From Limnoperna fortunei (taxonomy: Eukaryota > Mollusca > Bivalvia > Mytilida > Modiolidae): a stretch of DNA of 64,000 nt. Below the pieces are notes generated by a model. It searched no databases, had not been told where the DNA came from, and worked only from the letters and a program-made list of their open reading frames with translations. Both the position numbers and the translations under genes were made by a program. This document shows, piece by piece, positions 32,881-43,940 of this stretch (position 1 is its first letter; every line of letters begins with the position of its first letter). The stretch is from assembly GCA_944474755.1 (NCBI GenBank), contig OX104113.1:55634074-55698073 (forward strand), in the 5' to 3' direction.

Positions 32881-34290
32881 GAAAAGATCTTGGCCCCCCT
32901 TTTAACATTTAGAGTTAAATTTTAATTAGTTTAAAAATTAATGTTCAGGCCTAGATTTATCAAAACAAACTTAATTCAAATCTCATATTCTGATCGGCTA
33001 AAAAGGGAATTCCAACTGAAAAATGGTGCTTATAAATGAAAATGAAAAAGGATTATTTGATGCTGTAACATAAATTGTCTGATTATTTTTTTATTTACAG
33101 TTTTACTTTTGCAGCTATAGTTTTTTTAATTTAATAGGCAAACACTGATACCTCATAAACATTTGTCATTCAGGGGAATAACTCCAAAATTATGTGTATT
33201 CAGACAATCTTGGACCTAACGAGTTATTTGTAGGACTTGCCTTACTGATTACTTTGTGCAATTTAAAGTTTCACTCTGATTTTAGGCCGGGTTGCACGAA
33301 GTGCAAACCTGGGTTATTATATGGTGAAGTCGGGCGGGCGTGATTGCGGGCGGGGAAAATAGGGCACCAATTTTGTATAATCAACTCCTCCTACATTTTT
33401 TACACAGACCTAAAACTTTCTTCCAACAAATTGTAAACCATTCTCTTTTTATTAAGGCACTTGTATTTGCAACCCGGCCATTTCAGAATTTTGCGATTTT
33501 TAGTATAGTGAAGTCGGCTGGGCTGGGTGGGGAAAATAGGGCATATATTTTTTGTAATCAACTCTTCTTACAGTTTTCAAGCCAGATCTCCGAAACTTCG
33601 CAGAAAGATTGCACATGTAAGATGTGCACCTGCTATTACGGAATTGTTAGATGATTTTTGTTCTGATTTTCCTAACTTTGGAACTTGGTCATTTTTTCAG
33701 AACATTTGCAGAAGACGGTACCTATTTTGTGTAATCAACTCCTTCTAAATTTTTTTTGCGCACAGACCCAAAACCTTCTTCCGACAAATTGTAAACCATG
33801 CCCTATTTATTAAGGCACTTGCTTTGCACCCAGGCCGTTTCAGACTTTTGCGATTTTGTTTACTGTTGAATTGTTGAATTATGTATTCCTTTATAAAACA
33901 CAAAATATATGGTGATTATGAGGACATTTTAATGACATGTTTATTAGTTTTAAGTTATAAAGCAAACACTGGAAACTTCATACAAAAAATTATGATTAAA
34001 GGACATATAATACTATAAGGAGTTATTGGACAATTACATAGTTTGTAGGCCTTGTCCTTCCAATTATTTTTGCTATTTACAGTTTTAATCTAGCTGTTAT
34101 AGTTTTAAAACTGACATTTTTATAGCAAAATTGTTATCAATGGACAAAACCTCCTGTAGGTAGTCGTCTGACGTTATTTTTGGCACTTGTCTTGCTAATC
34201 ATTTTTGCAATTTACAGTTTCACCATATTTATCATAACTTTTAATGTACAGGGCAAATATTATACAATTCATTTTCGGAACTTGATCTTA
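31850..34290 (+). repeat. Large inverted duplication, arm 1
   Basis: Pairs with 38240-40720 on the opposite strand. In order along arm 1: a CTCCCT minisatellite (31912-32010), 'gatcactaaattttgactca', a 'tagtccacacagac'-like run (32230-32420), the 'ttttaattagtttaaaa' block (32915), the noncoding family of 33350-33850, and 'ttgcaatttacagttt' repeats to about 34290. Each landmark occurs in reversed order and complemented in arm 2. Divergence is substantial, so it is old. Confidence 0.75.
31912..32010 (+). repeat. Polypyrimidine minisatellite 1
   Basis: About five units of 'ctcccctcagctcctttct'-type sequence (22-24 bp). Strand asymmetry is near complete (C/T on plus). Complementary copies are at 35940-36085 and 40512-40662, and a same-strand copy at 41180-41275. 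Confidence 0.8.
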
Positions 34291-34315
34291 GGATTTTTTA
34301 TGACACAATTTTTTT

Positions 34316-34370
34316 AAGTCGCCCAAAACGAAGTTTTGGCGACTTATTGTTTTTGCACCGTTTCTTATTA

Positions 34371-34411
<41 letters not shown>

Positions 34412-34980
34412 TCGGTTTCCACTTTTTCTAGATCGTGAACTTGTCCAACACATTTCTCAGAGACGCCTTAATAGAATCAAATGAAACTTGGCACAGTTGT
34501 AGATGGGCATATGGAGGGGTGCAGTCAATAGTCAGAATTTTGATAATGGCCGCCATTTCAAAATGGCCGCCACTTGACGACACCCACCCAAAAATGGCAA
34601 AAATTTTCCCGTGGTCCGAATTCAACGAAATTTGGTATGGAGGTAGATGTTAGTATTTCGAGTGAAACGCTACCTTTAAATTTTTTCTCGGACTTTTGGT
34701 TTCAAAATGGCCGCCAAAAACGTGTATAATTTTCAACGTTATGCGATCTCGATGACATTTAACGTGCTCCGATTGCAATGAAATTTGGTGTGGAGGTAGA
34801 TTTAAGTGTCCCGAGTGGAACTCCACATTCGAAATTTTTTCTTGACCGTGGTTTCCAAAATGGCGGCCAAAAACGGGTGAAATTTTAAACGTTGTCCGAT
34901 TTTAATGAAATTTGATATGTAGGTTCATTTCAATGTCCTGAGTGGAACGCAATACTATCCATGGCGATTTTGGGCGACTT
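34316..34980. mobile_element. TIR element 'aagtcgcccaaaa' with (ATT)n
   Basis: Ends are 'aagtcgcccaaaacg' (34316-34330) and the complement 'cgattttgggcgactt' (34965-34980). The left end also folds on itself (gtcgcc..ggcgac). Inside is an ATT microsatellite (about 34366-34411) and three diverged repeats of 'aatgaaatttggtatggagg' with 'aaaatggccgccaaaaacg'. Noncoding. A near palindrome 'gtgttggcatcccaacac' follows immediately and may be part of it. Confidence 0.6.
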
Positions 34981-35605
34981 CTGTGTTGGCATCCCAACAC
35001 ATTATTTTTATTCCAATTGCTCTTGCGATTATTCATTACTTAAAGTAGTGATTTTTTGCGTTTACTGTAAATAATAGTGATACCGGAAGACCAATTACAA
35101 AACTTTGCGATGAAAGGAATAATTTGATGAACAAAAAAATATATATACGCATAAATGTAAATTTTTCCAACACTTCATTCAAAAGTCGTTACAGAAGGTA
35201 CATTTCTAAGTATTATTAGTCATGAATTCATAAGAAATATGTAAAAAGAAAAAAAATAGATGTTCCTACAAGTTTAGGTATCTAATATGCGCTGTAGCAA
35301 CCGTTAATGTAATAACACCCGATAATGTAGTTCAACTACGGTAAATCTACCTATAAAATACATTTTTATGATAATTTTACATAAACTAGAATGATATTAG
35401 TTATTAATTCTTAGCTTACTTGACACGTGAGGAGGATTTGATTTATTCTTTTCACCGAGCGTCTGTCTCCGTTGGGCGTTAATTTGTCTCATCTCAGTCT
35501 TCTTCCCCAATACAAATATAAGACATCTCAGCCAATATAGAAGTACAACTCGAACTGCCTATGAAGACATCTCAGCAATTTAAGGTCATTCTTCTACAGC
35601 TTTTG

Positions 35606-35740
35606 CTGCTCGACTCCAATATTAATTGAACAATTGCCAGTTTTCCAACTCAAGGTCGGGCTTCCTCCACCAATAAATACTGGACGCTATCATATAGCTG
35701 AAAAAATGCTGAAAGTGGCGTTAAACACCATTTAAAAAAT
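35606..35740 (+). mobile_element. SINE fragment (headless)
   Basis: 'gctcgactccaatattaatt', 'ccagttttccaactcaaggt' and 'tgctgaaagtggcgttaaac' match the SINE body and tail. An internal stretch ('ggggttttctcc') is deleted. Confidence 0.75.
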
Positions 35741-35934
35741 ACAGCTTTTGTCATTTTATTAGTTTTAAACTTTAAAACCCAAAATGTAAACAAAAAGTAT
35801 TTACTTGAGTACTTGAGTGCTTTTATAATATTTTTAGTATTATTATACATCAGTTATAGTTGGGTTTTTTGCATTGTTTGTAAGACGGTCTGAATTGTCT
35901 AAGTAGTCGGGCCAAACTGTTTGAAATATCTGAA

Positions 35935-36400
35935 AGGGCGGACAGGATAGTGGGAGACAGGGAGAGAGGGGGAGGGAGAAATGAGTAGAGGGGATGGAGA
36001 AAGGAGCTGAGGGGAGGGAGAAAGGAGCTGAGGGGAGGAAGAACGGAGAAAGAGGGAGGGAGAAAGGAAAAAATCAAAAAAGAGGGAGGCACTACTAGTA
36101 CAAATATATTCTTTACTTCGTACCTGAAAATCCTTTAATAAGTGCCAATTCATTGATTTAATTGAAAAAGACTCAAATTATTTTCATAAAACTCCAGTAA
36201 AGAGATAAATTGCATCCAAATGATTAGATTTTTTACTATGCTAGTATGCAGTAAGGTTTTTCCTAAAGCGTATGTCTGTCCCTTTTCTATATTGTGATCA
36301 CTTATTGACTAGATGTCTGTCATCTGTTATCTGTCCGTTGTTAACTTTTTAAACAATCTTCTCCTCTGACACCACTTGACTTTAAGTCAAATTATTCATT
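35935..36400 (-). repeat. Second inverted pair, left member, with polypurine minisatellite
   Basis: Complement of about 40865-41290. Shared words include the 'gggagaaaggagctgagggg' minisatellite (35940-36085), 'aagtgccaattcattgattt', 'ctccagtaaagagataaatt', 'tctgtcatctgttatctgtc' and 'ctgacaccacttg'. It lies between the two arms of the larger inverted duplication. Confidence 0.7.
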
Positions 36401-38239
36401 ACAATAACTTCAGTACCTAGTTTTAGCTTTGTATCCATGAGTTTGATTCATGTATGTAAAACAAATATTAATCAAAGCGCAGTTTGCACTGGTAGTGTTT
36501 TATTGCATGTAGTACGTAATACCGGTAGATTTTAAAGCAAATGAAGTTTTGTTAATCTTTTACATTAAAAATTGTAACAATTTCAATAAGACGTAGCGCA
36601 CGTTATTGGGGCCTCTAAACGTTGCGTCATTTGAGCTTTTTGGCGTTACGTTAAACATTACGTCGTGCACCTTAAAAGAGGGTTTTATATCTAGATTTGT
36701 ATGTCTATGTCCACAATAAATAACCATTTATTGCTCAAATTGTATTTAAATTCGCACACATAGGTTTTGCGCATTAATATTTTCCTTATCGAATATGTTT
36801 ATAATATGTTCATGAAACTTTGTTTATAATAACATCGTTTAAAAAATGTCGCGCTAACGAAACGACTATATGTTGTACTCTAAAAATTCATGGAAAAATT
36901 ATTGAGAAAAAAAACGCATATTTAAAATGATATTATATTTTTCAGTGTGTGAATTTAAAGTGCGGCAAATACGTCAAAAGTCGTAATAAATCGGTAAAAA
37001 ATTACACAAATGTGTTCGTAACAAACGTTACTAGACATGGTGCAGTGTATAGCGCTTTCACAATACATGAAAACAAATTGAAAAGGGACAAAATTTGAAA
37101 TTAAGAAAAACGCATTCTCGGAAAAGTGTTTATTTTTCAATTTAACAGTTTTATACAAATACAAAACATTAAAATACGGCATCTTTTATAGGTATATCCG
37201 TTATTACAAAGTAATTCAGAGTAATGATTATGTCAACATACTAGATTTTGGGTACCTAACACTCATGGCAAATTTCAGGAAAATAAGGGACTAAAAGCTC
37301 TGAATGTCCAAATGACCAGGTTTTGCTTTTCTTGTTACAATTTACAACACGATTTAGGAGGAAATTAGTTTCTAATTATTCAAGTATTTTGGTTACCAAA
37401 AAGACGGATATAGTTCGTTTTGATCCACAACTAAAAATACAAGTGTATTGACACTTTCGTCATCCATTAAAGGTCTCCGAACCAAAAAATATTTACTAGT
37501 ATCGGAAACTAAAAAAGACCCAACAACCTGCGGTAAATCTAAGTTATGTTTATTCATAATTACACTTGTAAAAATATTATTTCTACACATGGAAAACCTG
37601 TAATGCTCAAATTACTCATTACAATAACTTTAGTTTAATCGACATGAACATAACACAAAATTTGTGGCCATCTTGAATTTATGATCTGCGCCAAAATCTT
37701 GAAATTTATACAGTATCACAATTATATTTGCTACTCAGATTTTTCAGAGCAAGATTCATTTTAATTTCCGCCAATCAGAACTTCAATAGCTGTAGTAGCC
37801 ACAATGCATTTTACAATGGCAGAAAATTACTCTGATATCAGTTCTGCAAAATTTGATTTAAATAAGTGAAATAGTTTCTGAAACCAGCTATTTTTTTAGT
37901 GCCTCTGGAGTTCTATGTTACAGTGTTGTGGCCATCTTGGTTTTAGGATCAGTACCAAAGATTCACGATATAGTAATACAGTACACTGGTTTATGTATCT
38001 GAGAGCTGTCCTAATCTGAACTATTTTTCACAAGTGCAAGTTGAAGAACATGCGTCAACACATGTTTTGGCCAATATTTCACAATGTCATATAGCTACAG
38101 AAAAAAAACCCCGTTAAATTAAAATGATCAGCACATTCAATCTTTTTTAATTTCAGAAGTTTTGTTTAACTGTCTGTATAGGAGTTATGGACATTAAGTT
38201 ACGAATTTTTTTTATGCAAATCACTTTGTTGTTATTAAT
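36401..38239. other. Unassigned AT-rich stretch
   Basis: No credible ORF, RNA gene or recognised repeat. Short open frames on both strands are within chance expectation for AT-rich DNA. Confidence 0.5.
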
Positions 38240-39098
38240 TGTATGACAACTTCTTAAAGGAGTATTTGCCCTTTAATAATGACTAGAGTGAAACTGTAAA
38301 TTGCAAAAAATTATCAGCAAGACAATGCCTTTAAATAACGCATTTGGTCCAAAATTGTCAGACGAATCCTTACAGGTGTTTTTGCCCTTTAATAACAATT
38401 TTGTTATGAAAATATAAGCATTTGCCTTATAAATTGAAAGCTAGAGTAAAACTGTCAATTGCAAAAATAAACAGAAGGGCATAGCCTACACACAATTTAA
38501 TTGTCAAAAAATTGTCCAGATACTCCTTATATTATTATATGTAATTTACTCATAATTTTTCTTCTAATTTTCAGTGTTTGCTTTGTAACTTAAAACTTAT
38601 AAATTTCTGAATGAATTATCCTCATACTTACCATTAAGTTTTTATAAAGGAATACATAATTAAACAATTCAACAGTTAACAAAATCGCAAAGTTCCCAAG
38701 TCTGAAAATAAGGAAAAAAATCCTCGAACAATAATAACAAGTGTACAACTTCAATGCATTTGCAATCTTTCTGTGAAATTTAGAGTTCTAGACTGAAAAC
38801 TGTAGGAGTTTATTACACAATATATGTACTGTCTTCTGTAAATATGCTCAAAAATGACCAAGTTCCAAGGTCTGGAAAATTAGGAAACATGCTGGAACAC
38901 TTCCATAAAAGCAGGTGCAACAAATTCAATATATGTGCAATCGTTATGTGAAGTTTCAGAGATCTGGGTTGAAAACTGTAGGAGGAGTTGATAAAAAAAG
39001 ATACCCCATTTCCCCTGCCCGCCCTACTAAACCATACTATAGTCCAAAATCAGAGTGATACTCTAAATTGCAAAAATGATCTGTAAGGCAAGGGCCAC

Positions 39099-39215
39099 TC
39101 TAATTAAAATTAAATCTTTCACTTGCTCCCCCCTTTTTGATATGGTCGCTGCGTGTTACAACGCAGCGACCAATAACAAAGAGTGGAGCAAGTGAAAGAT
39201 TTAATTTTAATTAGA
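39099..39215. mobile_element. 117-bp MITE with nested perfect hairpins
   Basis: A 31-bp perfect inverted repeat (39099-39129 with 39185-39215; core 'aaatctttcacttgctcc') encloses a second stem, 'tggtcgctgcgt' with 'acgcagcgacca', around a 6-base loop. 'caagggc[ct]a' occurs just outside on both sides (from about 39090 and 39221), and arm 1 has this site only once (33231-33240, complemented), so this is an insertion with a target duplication of 8-9 bp. Confidence 0.75.
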
Positions 39216-39621
39216 TTGGACAAGGGCTACAAATAACTCGTTTGACCCAAGATTTTCAAATGACTTCTTTTTTTGGAGTTATTTTATTTCTCTTTAATGA
39301 CAATTTATGAAATATCAGTTTTCTCCTTTTAAATAAAAAAAACTATAGCAGCAAAAGTAAAACTGTAAATAGCACAAATAATCAGGCAATTTATGTTACA
39401 GCAGCAAATAATCCCTTTTTCATTACATTTATAAGCACCATTTTTTTCAGTTTAAATTCCCTTTTAAGTCGATCAGAACTTGAGAATTTTTATGTTGCTG
39501 TGGTAGTTAAGAAATAACTCAAAAGTCTGAGAATTGATTTGAGTTTTGTTTTGATAAATCGATACCTAATCATGAATTACTTTTAACTAATCAAAACTTT
39601 ACTCTAAATGTAAAACTATTA

Positions 39622-39877
39622 TAGGTTGATGGTGTTTAACGCCACGTTCAGTAATTTTTCAGCTATATCATGGCGTCCAGTTTTTATTGGGGGAGGAAGC
39701 CGGAGTACCCGGAGAAAACCCCCGACCTGCGGTAGGAAAACTGGCAATCCTTGTCAATTAAGATTGGAGTCGAGTACACCCTGCCTGCAGTGAGAATCGA
39801 ACCCGCAATCTCAGTGTTTACAGACCACGTGATCAATAGTAGACGAACTACCTTGACCACTCGGCCACCGAGGCCCC
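39622..39877 (-). mobile_element. Complete tRNA-headed SINE
   Basis: On the minus strand it starts 'ggggcctcggtggccgagtg' (A-box-like TGGCCGAGTGG). It continues to 'gggttcgattctc' (B-box-like), the 'gactccaatcttaattgaca' body, 'ccggcttcctcccccaataa', and ends 'ggcgttaaacaccatcaacc'. The head resembles a serine/leucine-type tRNA. The 13-base string 'tgtaaaactatta' flanks it at 39609-39621 and 39878-39890. It is the reference copy for the fragments at 6286, 11330, 22866, 35606 and 63290. Confidence 0.9.
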
Positions 39878-40511
39878 TGTAAAACTATTAAATGCTGCCT
39901 GTAAATTAAAGTGTAGAATAATGTTAATCTTACATGATAGTGAACACAGTTTTCTAAAAGTTGTAAAAATACAAGATTGTCCTATTGTTAAAGAATTTCT
40001 AACGTGTTTCTTATTCAAACTACACCGAGACAGTTAACAAGAGACCATAAAAACAACGATTAATTGTATACACTATAAATGAATACACTATATTATTTTC
40101 TGAACATTTATATCTGTGTGGACTACGGGTTTTGGTGTACTAGAAATGTAAGTGGATTATAAATCTATGTGGAAAATAAGTATGTATGGACCATAGGTCT
40201 GTGTGTCCTTGTGGACTATGGGTTGTATGCACTAGAGATCTGTGTGGACTACAAGTTTGGGTGGACTAAGGGTCTATGTGGACAACAAGTCTGGCTGTAT
40301 GATTGCTATTAGGTTTCAGTGTCATGGTTTCATAAATCTACCGGTCACAGTTTATGATCCTCATATTTTTTTACCAAAGGGCCCGATACACCAATTAAAT
40401 TCATTTGATAATGTGTCATGAGTCATGCTTTGTTTGTAAAAGCCGTTTATATGCTTCATGACCAAATTTATATAAGTTTTGAGTCAAAATTTAGTGATCT
40501 TTTCTATTGAG

Positions 40512-40662
40512 GGTTTTAAAGAGGGAGAAGTGTACAGACGGGAGAAAAGAGCCGAGGGGAGGGAGAAAGGAGCCGAGGGGAGTGAGAAAGGAGTAGAGGG
40601 GAGGGAGAAAGGAGCTGAGGGGAGGGAGAAAGAAGCTGTGTGGAGGGAGAAAGGAGAAAGGT
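40512..40662 (-). repeat. Polypurine minisatellite 3
   Basis: Six to seven units of 'gggagaaaggagctgagggga' type. An apparent open frame through it (repeated EGREKGA) is only the consequence of the repeat. Confidence 0.8.
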
Positions 40663-40864
40663 ACCCCCCTGTCCACCCCCTCATATCTGACGGACTGTCT
40701 ACTTTTGTCTTAAAAGTATAAATTGTTCTATGCAAGGAAACATTATTCACGGTTGTGCAAACTGCACATTGATCAGTATATGTTTGTACATGCATGGATC
40801 AACATCCTTGATACAAAGTTGAAACTATGTACCCTAAGGATCATGTGACCACGTTTCGAAAAAA

Positions 40865-41290
40865 ATGAATTGGATTGGCCAAGTGGTGTCAGATGAGAAG
40901 ATTAATTAAAAAGTTAACAACGGACAGACGACAGATGACATACACATTGTGAATTGATGACAAAATGTAGAGTGGAGAGAAGTATGCATTAACAAAAAAA
41001 ACTTACTGCATAGTAGCATAATAAAAAACTCTGATCATTTTGGTATGGATGAAATTTATCTCTTTACTGGAGATTTATGAAAATAATTTTAGTCTCTATC
41101 AATTAAATCAATGAATTAGCACTTATTAAATGATTTACAGATGCACATTTAAGGGTAAAATTGTACTAGTTCTCACTCCCTCTTTTCTTACATTTTCCTT
41201 TCTCCCTCCCCGTTGCTTCTTTCTCCCTCCCCATTGCTCCTTTCTCCCTCCCCTTTGCTCCTTTCTCCCTTTAGCATTCTTGATAACTGT
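40865..41290 (+). repeat. Second inverted pair, right member, with polypyrimidine minisatellite
   Basis: Complement of about 35935-36400; see there. The minisatellite part is 41180-41275 ('cctttctccctcccc' units). It directly precedes LINE fragment sequence. Confidence 0.7.
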
Positions 41291-41335
41291 TCGGGTCCAG
41301 TAGGGCACATTAGTCTATGGGGGAAAGGGTAGTTT

Positions 41336-41720
41336 GTGATCTGTAATTGGTTTTATGATTTAATAAAAAATGGAAAATTCTGTGATACCCTTTCCTTAAT
41401 AGATCGATTTACACATGAAAAAGTACACACAAGATATTGTAAGATAATTTTAGGTTTAAGAAAAACAGCTTGCAACATAGCAACAAAAACAGAACTTGGT
41501 AGACTGCCAGTAGAATCTTTTATAAAAGCTCAAACAATCTTATATTATAGTAGATTGAATTCAGTAAAAATAAACCCCTTATTAAAAGAAGCATATAATG
41601 TCAATAAAGGTATACACACCGAGGGAATATATTCTTGGTATACTATGGCGCAAAAGTTATTTATAGAACTAGACCTTGACAGATCAGAATACGAAGATTA
41701 TGATGTCCCATTTTTCATAT
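41336..41720 (+). pseudogene. LINE ORF2 C-terminal fragment
   Basis: The open frame reads IHTRYCK-like sequence (VHTRYCKIILGLRKTACNIA), TKTELGRLPVESFIKAQTIL, KINPLLKEAYNVNKGIH and GIYSWYTMAQKLFIEL. Such text follows the RT domain in a non-LTR family that I associate with bivalve and cnidarian genomes. It ends abruptly after EYEDYDVPF, where the frame enters unrelated sequence. It may be the left half of the element whose end is at 47184-47705. Confidence 0.6.
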
Positions 41721-42004
41721 GTTCGATCTCTTCTTATTATCTCTTAATGATATATAATTGTTTTCGGGTACGATTGAGTAGTTAGGTCAAAAACCATACT
41801 CTACAATATAGTTCATGTTGTAAGTGATAAAATGGCTAATTTAATATTAAAGAAAATATTTCATTTACAGTTTTTCGTATTTGTTAAATCCTTCAAGCTT
41901 TAAAATACATTTTGTTGTCCCGATCTAATAAGAAGAAGTAAAGATGTACAAAACTGCATATTAATGTTCGCTTTACCGGTGTCTATCTCGGTAGTATGAA
42001 TAGA

Positions 42005-42430
42005 TCGTTTCAATATTTATTTTTGGATTATTTTACTATCTATAGGGTAAGCCTAGTATTTTTATTAATGCATTCTATTCTTGACATAATAAAAAGTATA
42101 TACTTGCGTTTCTTTTATTAATTAGTTATTTAATATGATAAGAAAAAGGCATTTTAAAATTTTGTTATGTTATATGACGTAATGTATTTCATCGCTTCAG
42201 TTGTATTCTTGGATTATTTCATGATTTATATGGTAAGCTTCGTAATTTGTTTATGCATTCAATTATTTTAATATGATAAAATGTATTTTTTCTGTTTCTT
42301 TTATTAGTTACTTAGATTATTTGATAATAAAGGTGCAGTTTTAGATTTTGTTTAACGCGCTTGTGACCACTCATCCAGAAAGCTTTAATCTTATTTCTGG
42401 ATTATTTCATAATTTATAAGGTAGAAAATG
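42005..42430 (+). repeat. Tandem repeat, three units near 187 bp
   Basis: 'ttggattatttcatgattta', then 'tatggtaagc', recurs at about 42020, 42210 and 42395, with a shared 'ttcttttattaattagttat' and 'atatgataa' in between. Noncoding. The third unit is truncated. Confidence 0.55.
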
Positions 42431-43936
42431 GAACCTTTACGTAGAAAATTAGTCAATCTTGAACATTAAATTTAATTTCCCTGGGTTTTGTTTGTTGACG
42501 GTTTCGAAATCCCAAACTCTCGTGAACGATTCGTGTGTGGTAGTGGTGGTTTTAAGGGGGGGCGCAGAGATATTTTTGTGATGTAATTGTATATCAGATG
42601 TGCCTTGTTTATTTGCTAATTGATTATTTATTAGCTGACACTGAACTTTGATGAAAGGTAAAAATGAAAGACCAATAAGATTCGCATAATAAGCGCTAAA
42701 ATGCAAATTTAGGTTATGATTTTTATATGAAAATTAGATTTTCAAACAGGCATGTTATTTAAAAAAATTGATGTCTGAATCAGTATAAAATGTCGTAGAA
42801 ATTAGTAGGGAAAAGAAATTTCTCAATAATAAAAAAGCACAAAAGATATAGATTTTTATTTAATTCAAGATTTAAACATTTTGATGTTAAGCTATTTTAA
42901 CGAAGCCAGTTATATATATATATATAATAATAATACAAAAGAAAAAAAAATTATTTACGTTCGAATAAAGGTCATCAACATCATAGAAGTTAATAATCTC
43001 ATTAATTGTTTTGTAAACTTCTTCTGATTGTTTTTTTTAAATATTTTTTTTAATTTTAAATTCATGAATGCTAGTTTGACGTTTGAAATACATTTAGTTG
43101 CAAATCTTTTGAAACAATTTTAATTACAGTAAAATTAAATTAATAGAAATTGTAACTTGTCGGTAGGTTTTCTTTGATTTTCCGAGGACGCGATAACTGC
43201 CGATCTTACACTAAATTTTACATTTTTCCCCCAAGACCACGTGACTATGGTCAATGTATTTTTATTGGTAAACATTTGTCTTTCCAAAACTTTGCTTTTT
43301 TCATTAAAGTACTCTTCTCAAAGTTGAGATATTATAATCAAGATGATTATTTCTTGCCTTTCACAATCGTCTACATTTGCAACCCTTTAGCATATGATGA
43401 AATTTTTAATAAACAGATTGAAAAAAAAAACTATTAAACCAAATCGGATACACCCATAACATATAAATCGAACATCTCTGGATATGGGTTTAACCCATAT
43501 CTTTTCTTGTTAAACTTGCAAATAAGTTAAAGAAAAAAACTATAGTATAGACTGTCCCTGATTAAAGTAATTGGAGGATAAAACAGGAACACATTTTGTA
43601 ATGTAATATGAGAGATTAATTGTTGTTTACAGCTTGTGAAGATATAATGTACTTATGATATTCTATAAAATGCTTTAACCAAGTCAGGATCATTTAATAC
43701 AATCAAATTTGTATGATTTGTCTTTGCCATGTGTTGCTTTTTCTTCTTTGATATAAGAGAATGATCATCTGAGACATCAAAGGTCTAAACATTTGGTTCT
43801 TTATATAATAATGCATATAGATATTAAGGAAACGAGTTAAATAAGATACAATACAAGACATACAAAGTAAAATAAAACACAGAAAAATGTGTGTTAAATG
43901 TATTTTTAGTGTTATCTTGTAACATATATGTTTATA
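42431..43936. other. Unassigned AT-rich stretch
   Basis: Contains a short (TA)n run near 42910 and open frames of 85-87 codons on both strands with no recognisable motif. I see nothing supportable. Confidence 0.5.
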
Positions 43937-43940
43937 TTAA

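Larger units (their letters stand above)
38240..40720 (-). repeat. Large inverted duplication, arm 2
   Basis: Reverse-complement partner of 31850-34290. It holds two later insertions absent from arm 1: a 0.12-kb MITE (39098-39216) and a SINE (39622-39877). It ends in the polypurine minisatellite at 40512-40662, matching that of arm 1. Confidence 0.75.

Noticed and set aside
39790..39877. tRNA gene
   Set aside because: A- and B-box-like words are present, but they form the head of a SINE with a diagnostic body and target duplications.
40479..40721. 80-codon ORF with EGREKGA repeats
   Set aside because: It is the direct translation of the polypurine minisatellite; the other strand and other copies give equally repetitive frames.
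43174..43437. 87-codon ORF
   Set aside because: Phe/Tyr/Ile/Lys-rich with no motif, no splice context and no upstream signal; typical of chance frames in AT-rich DNA.
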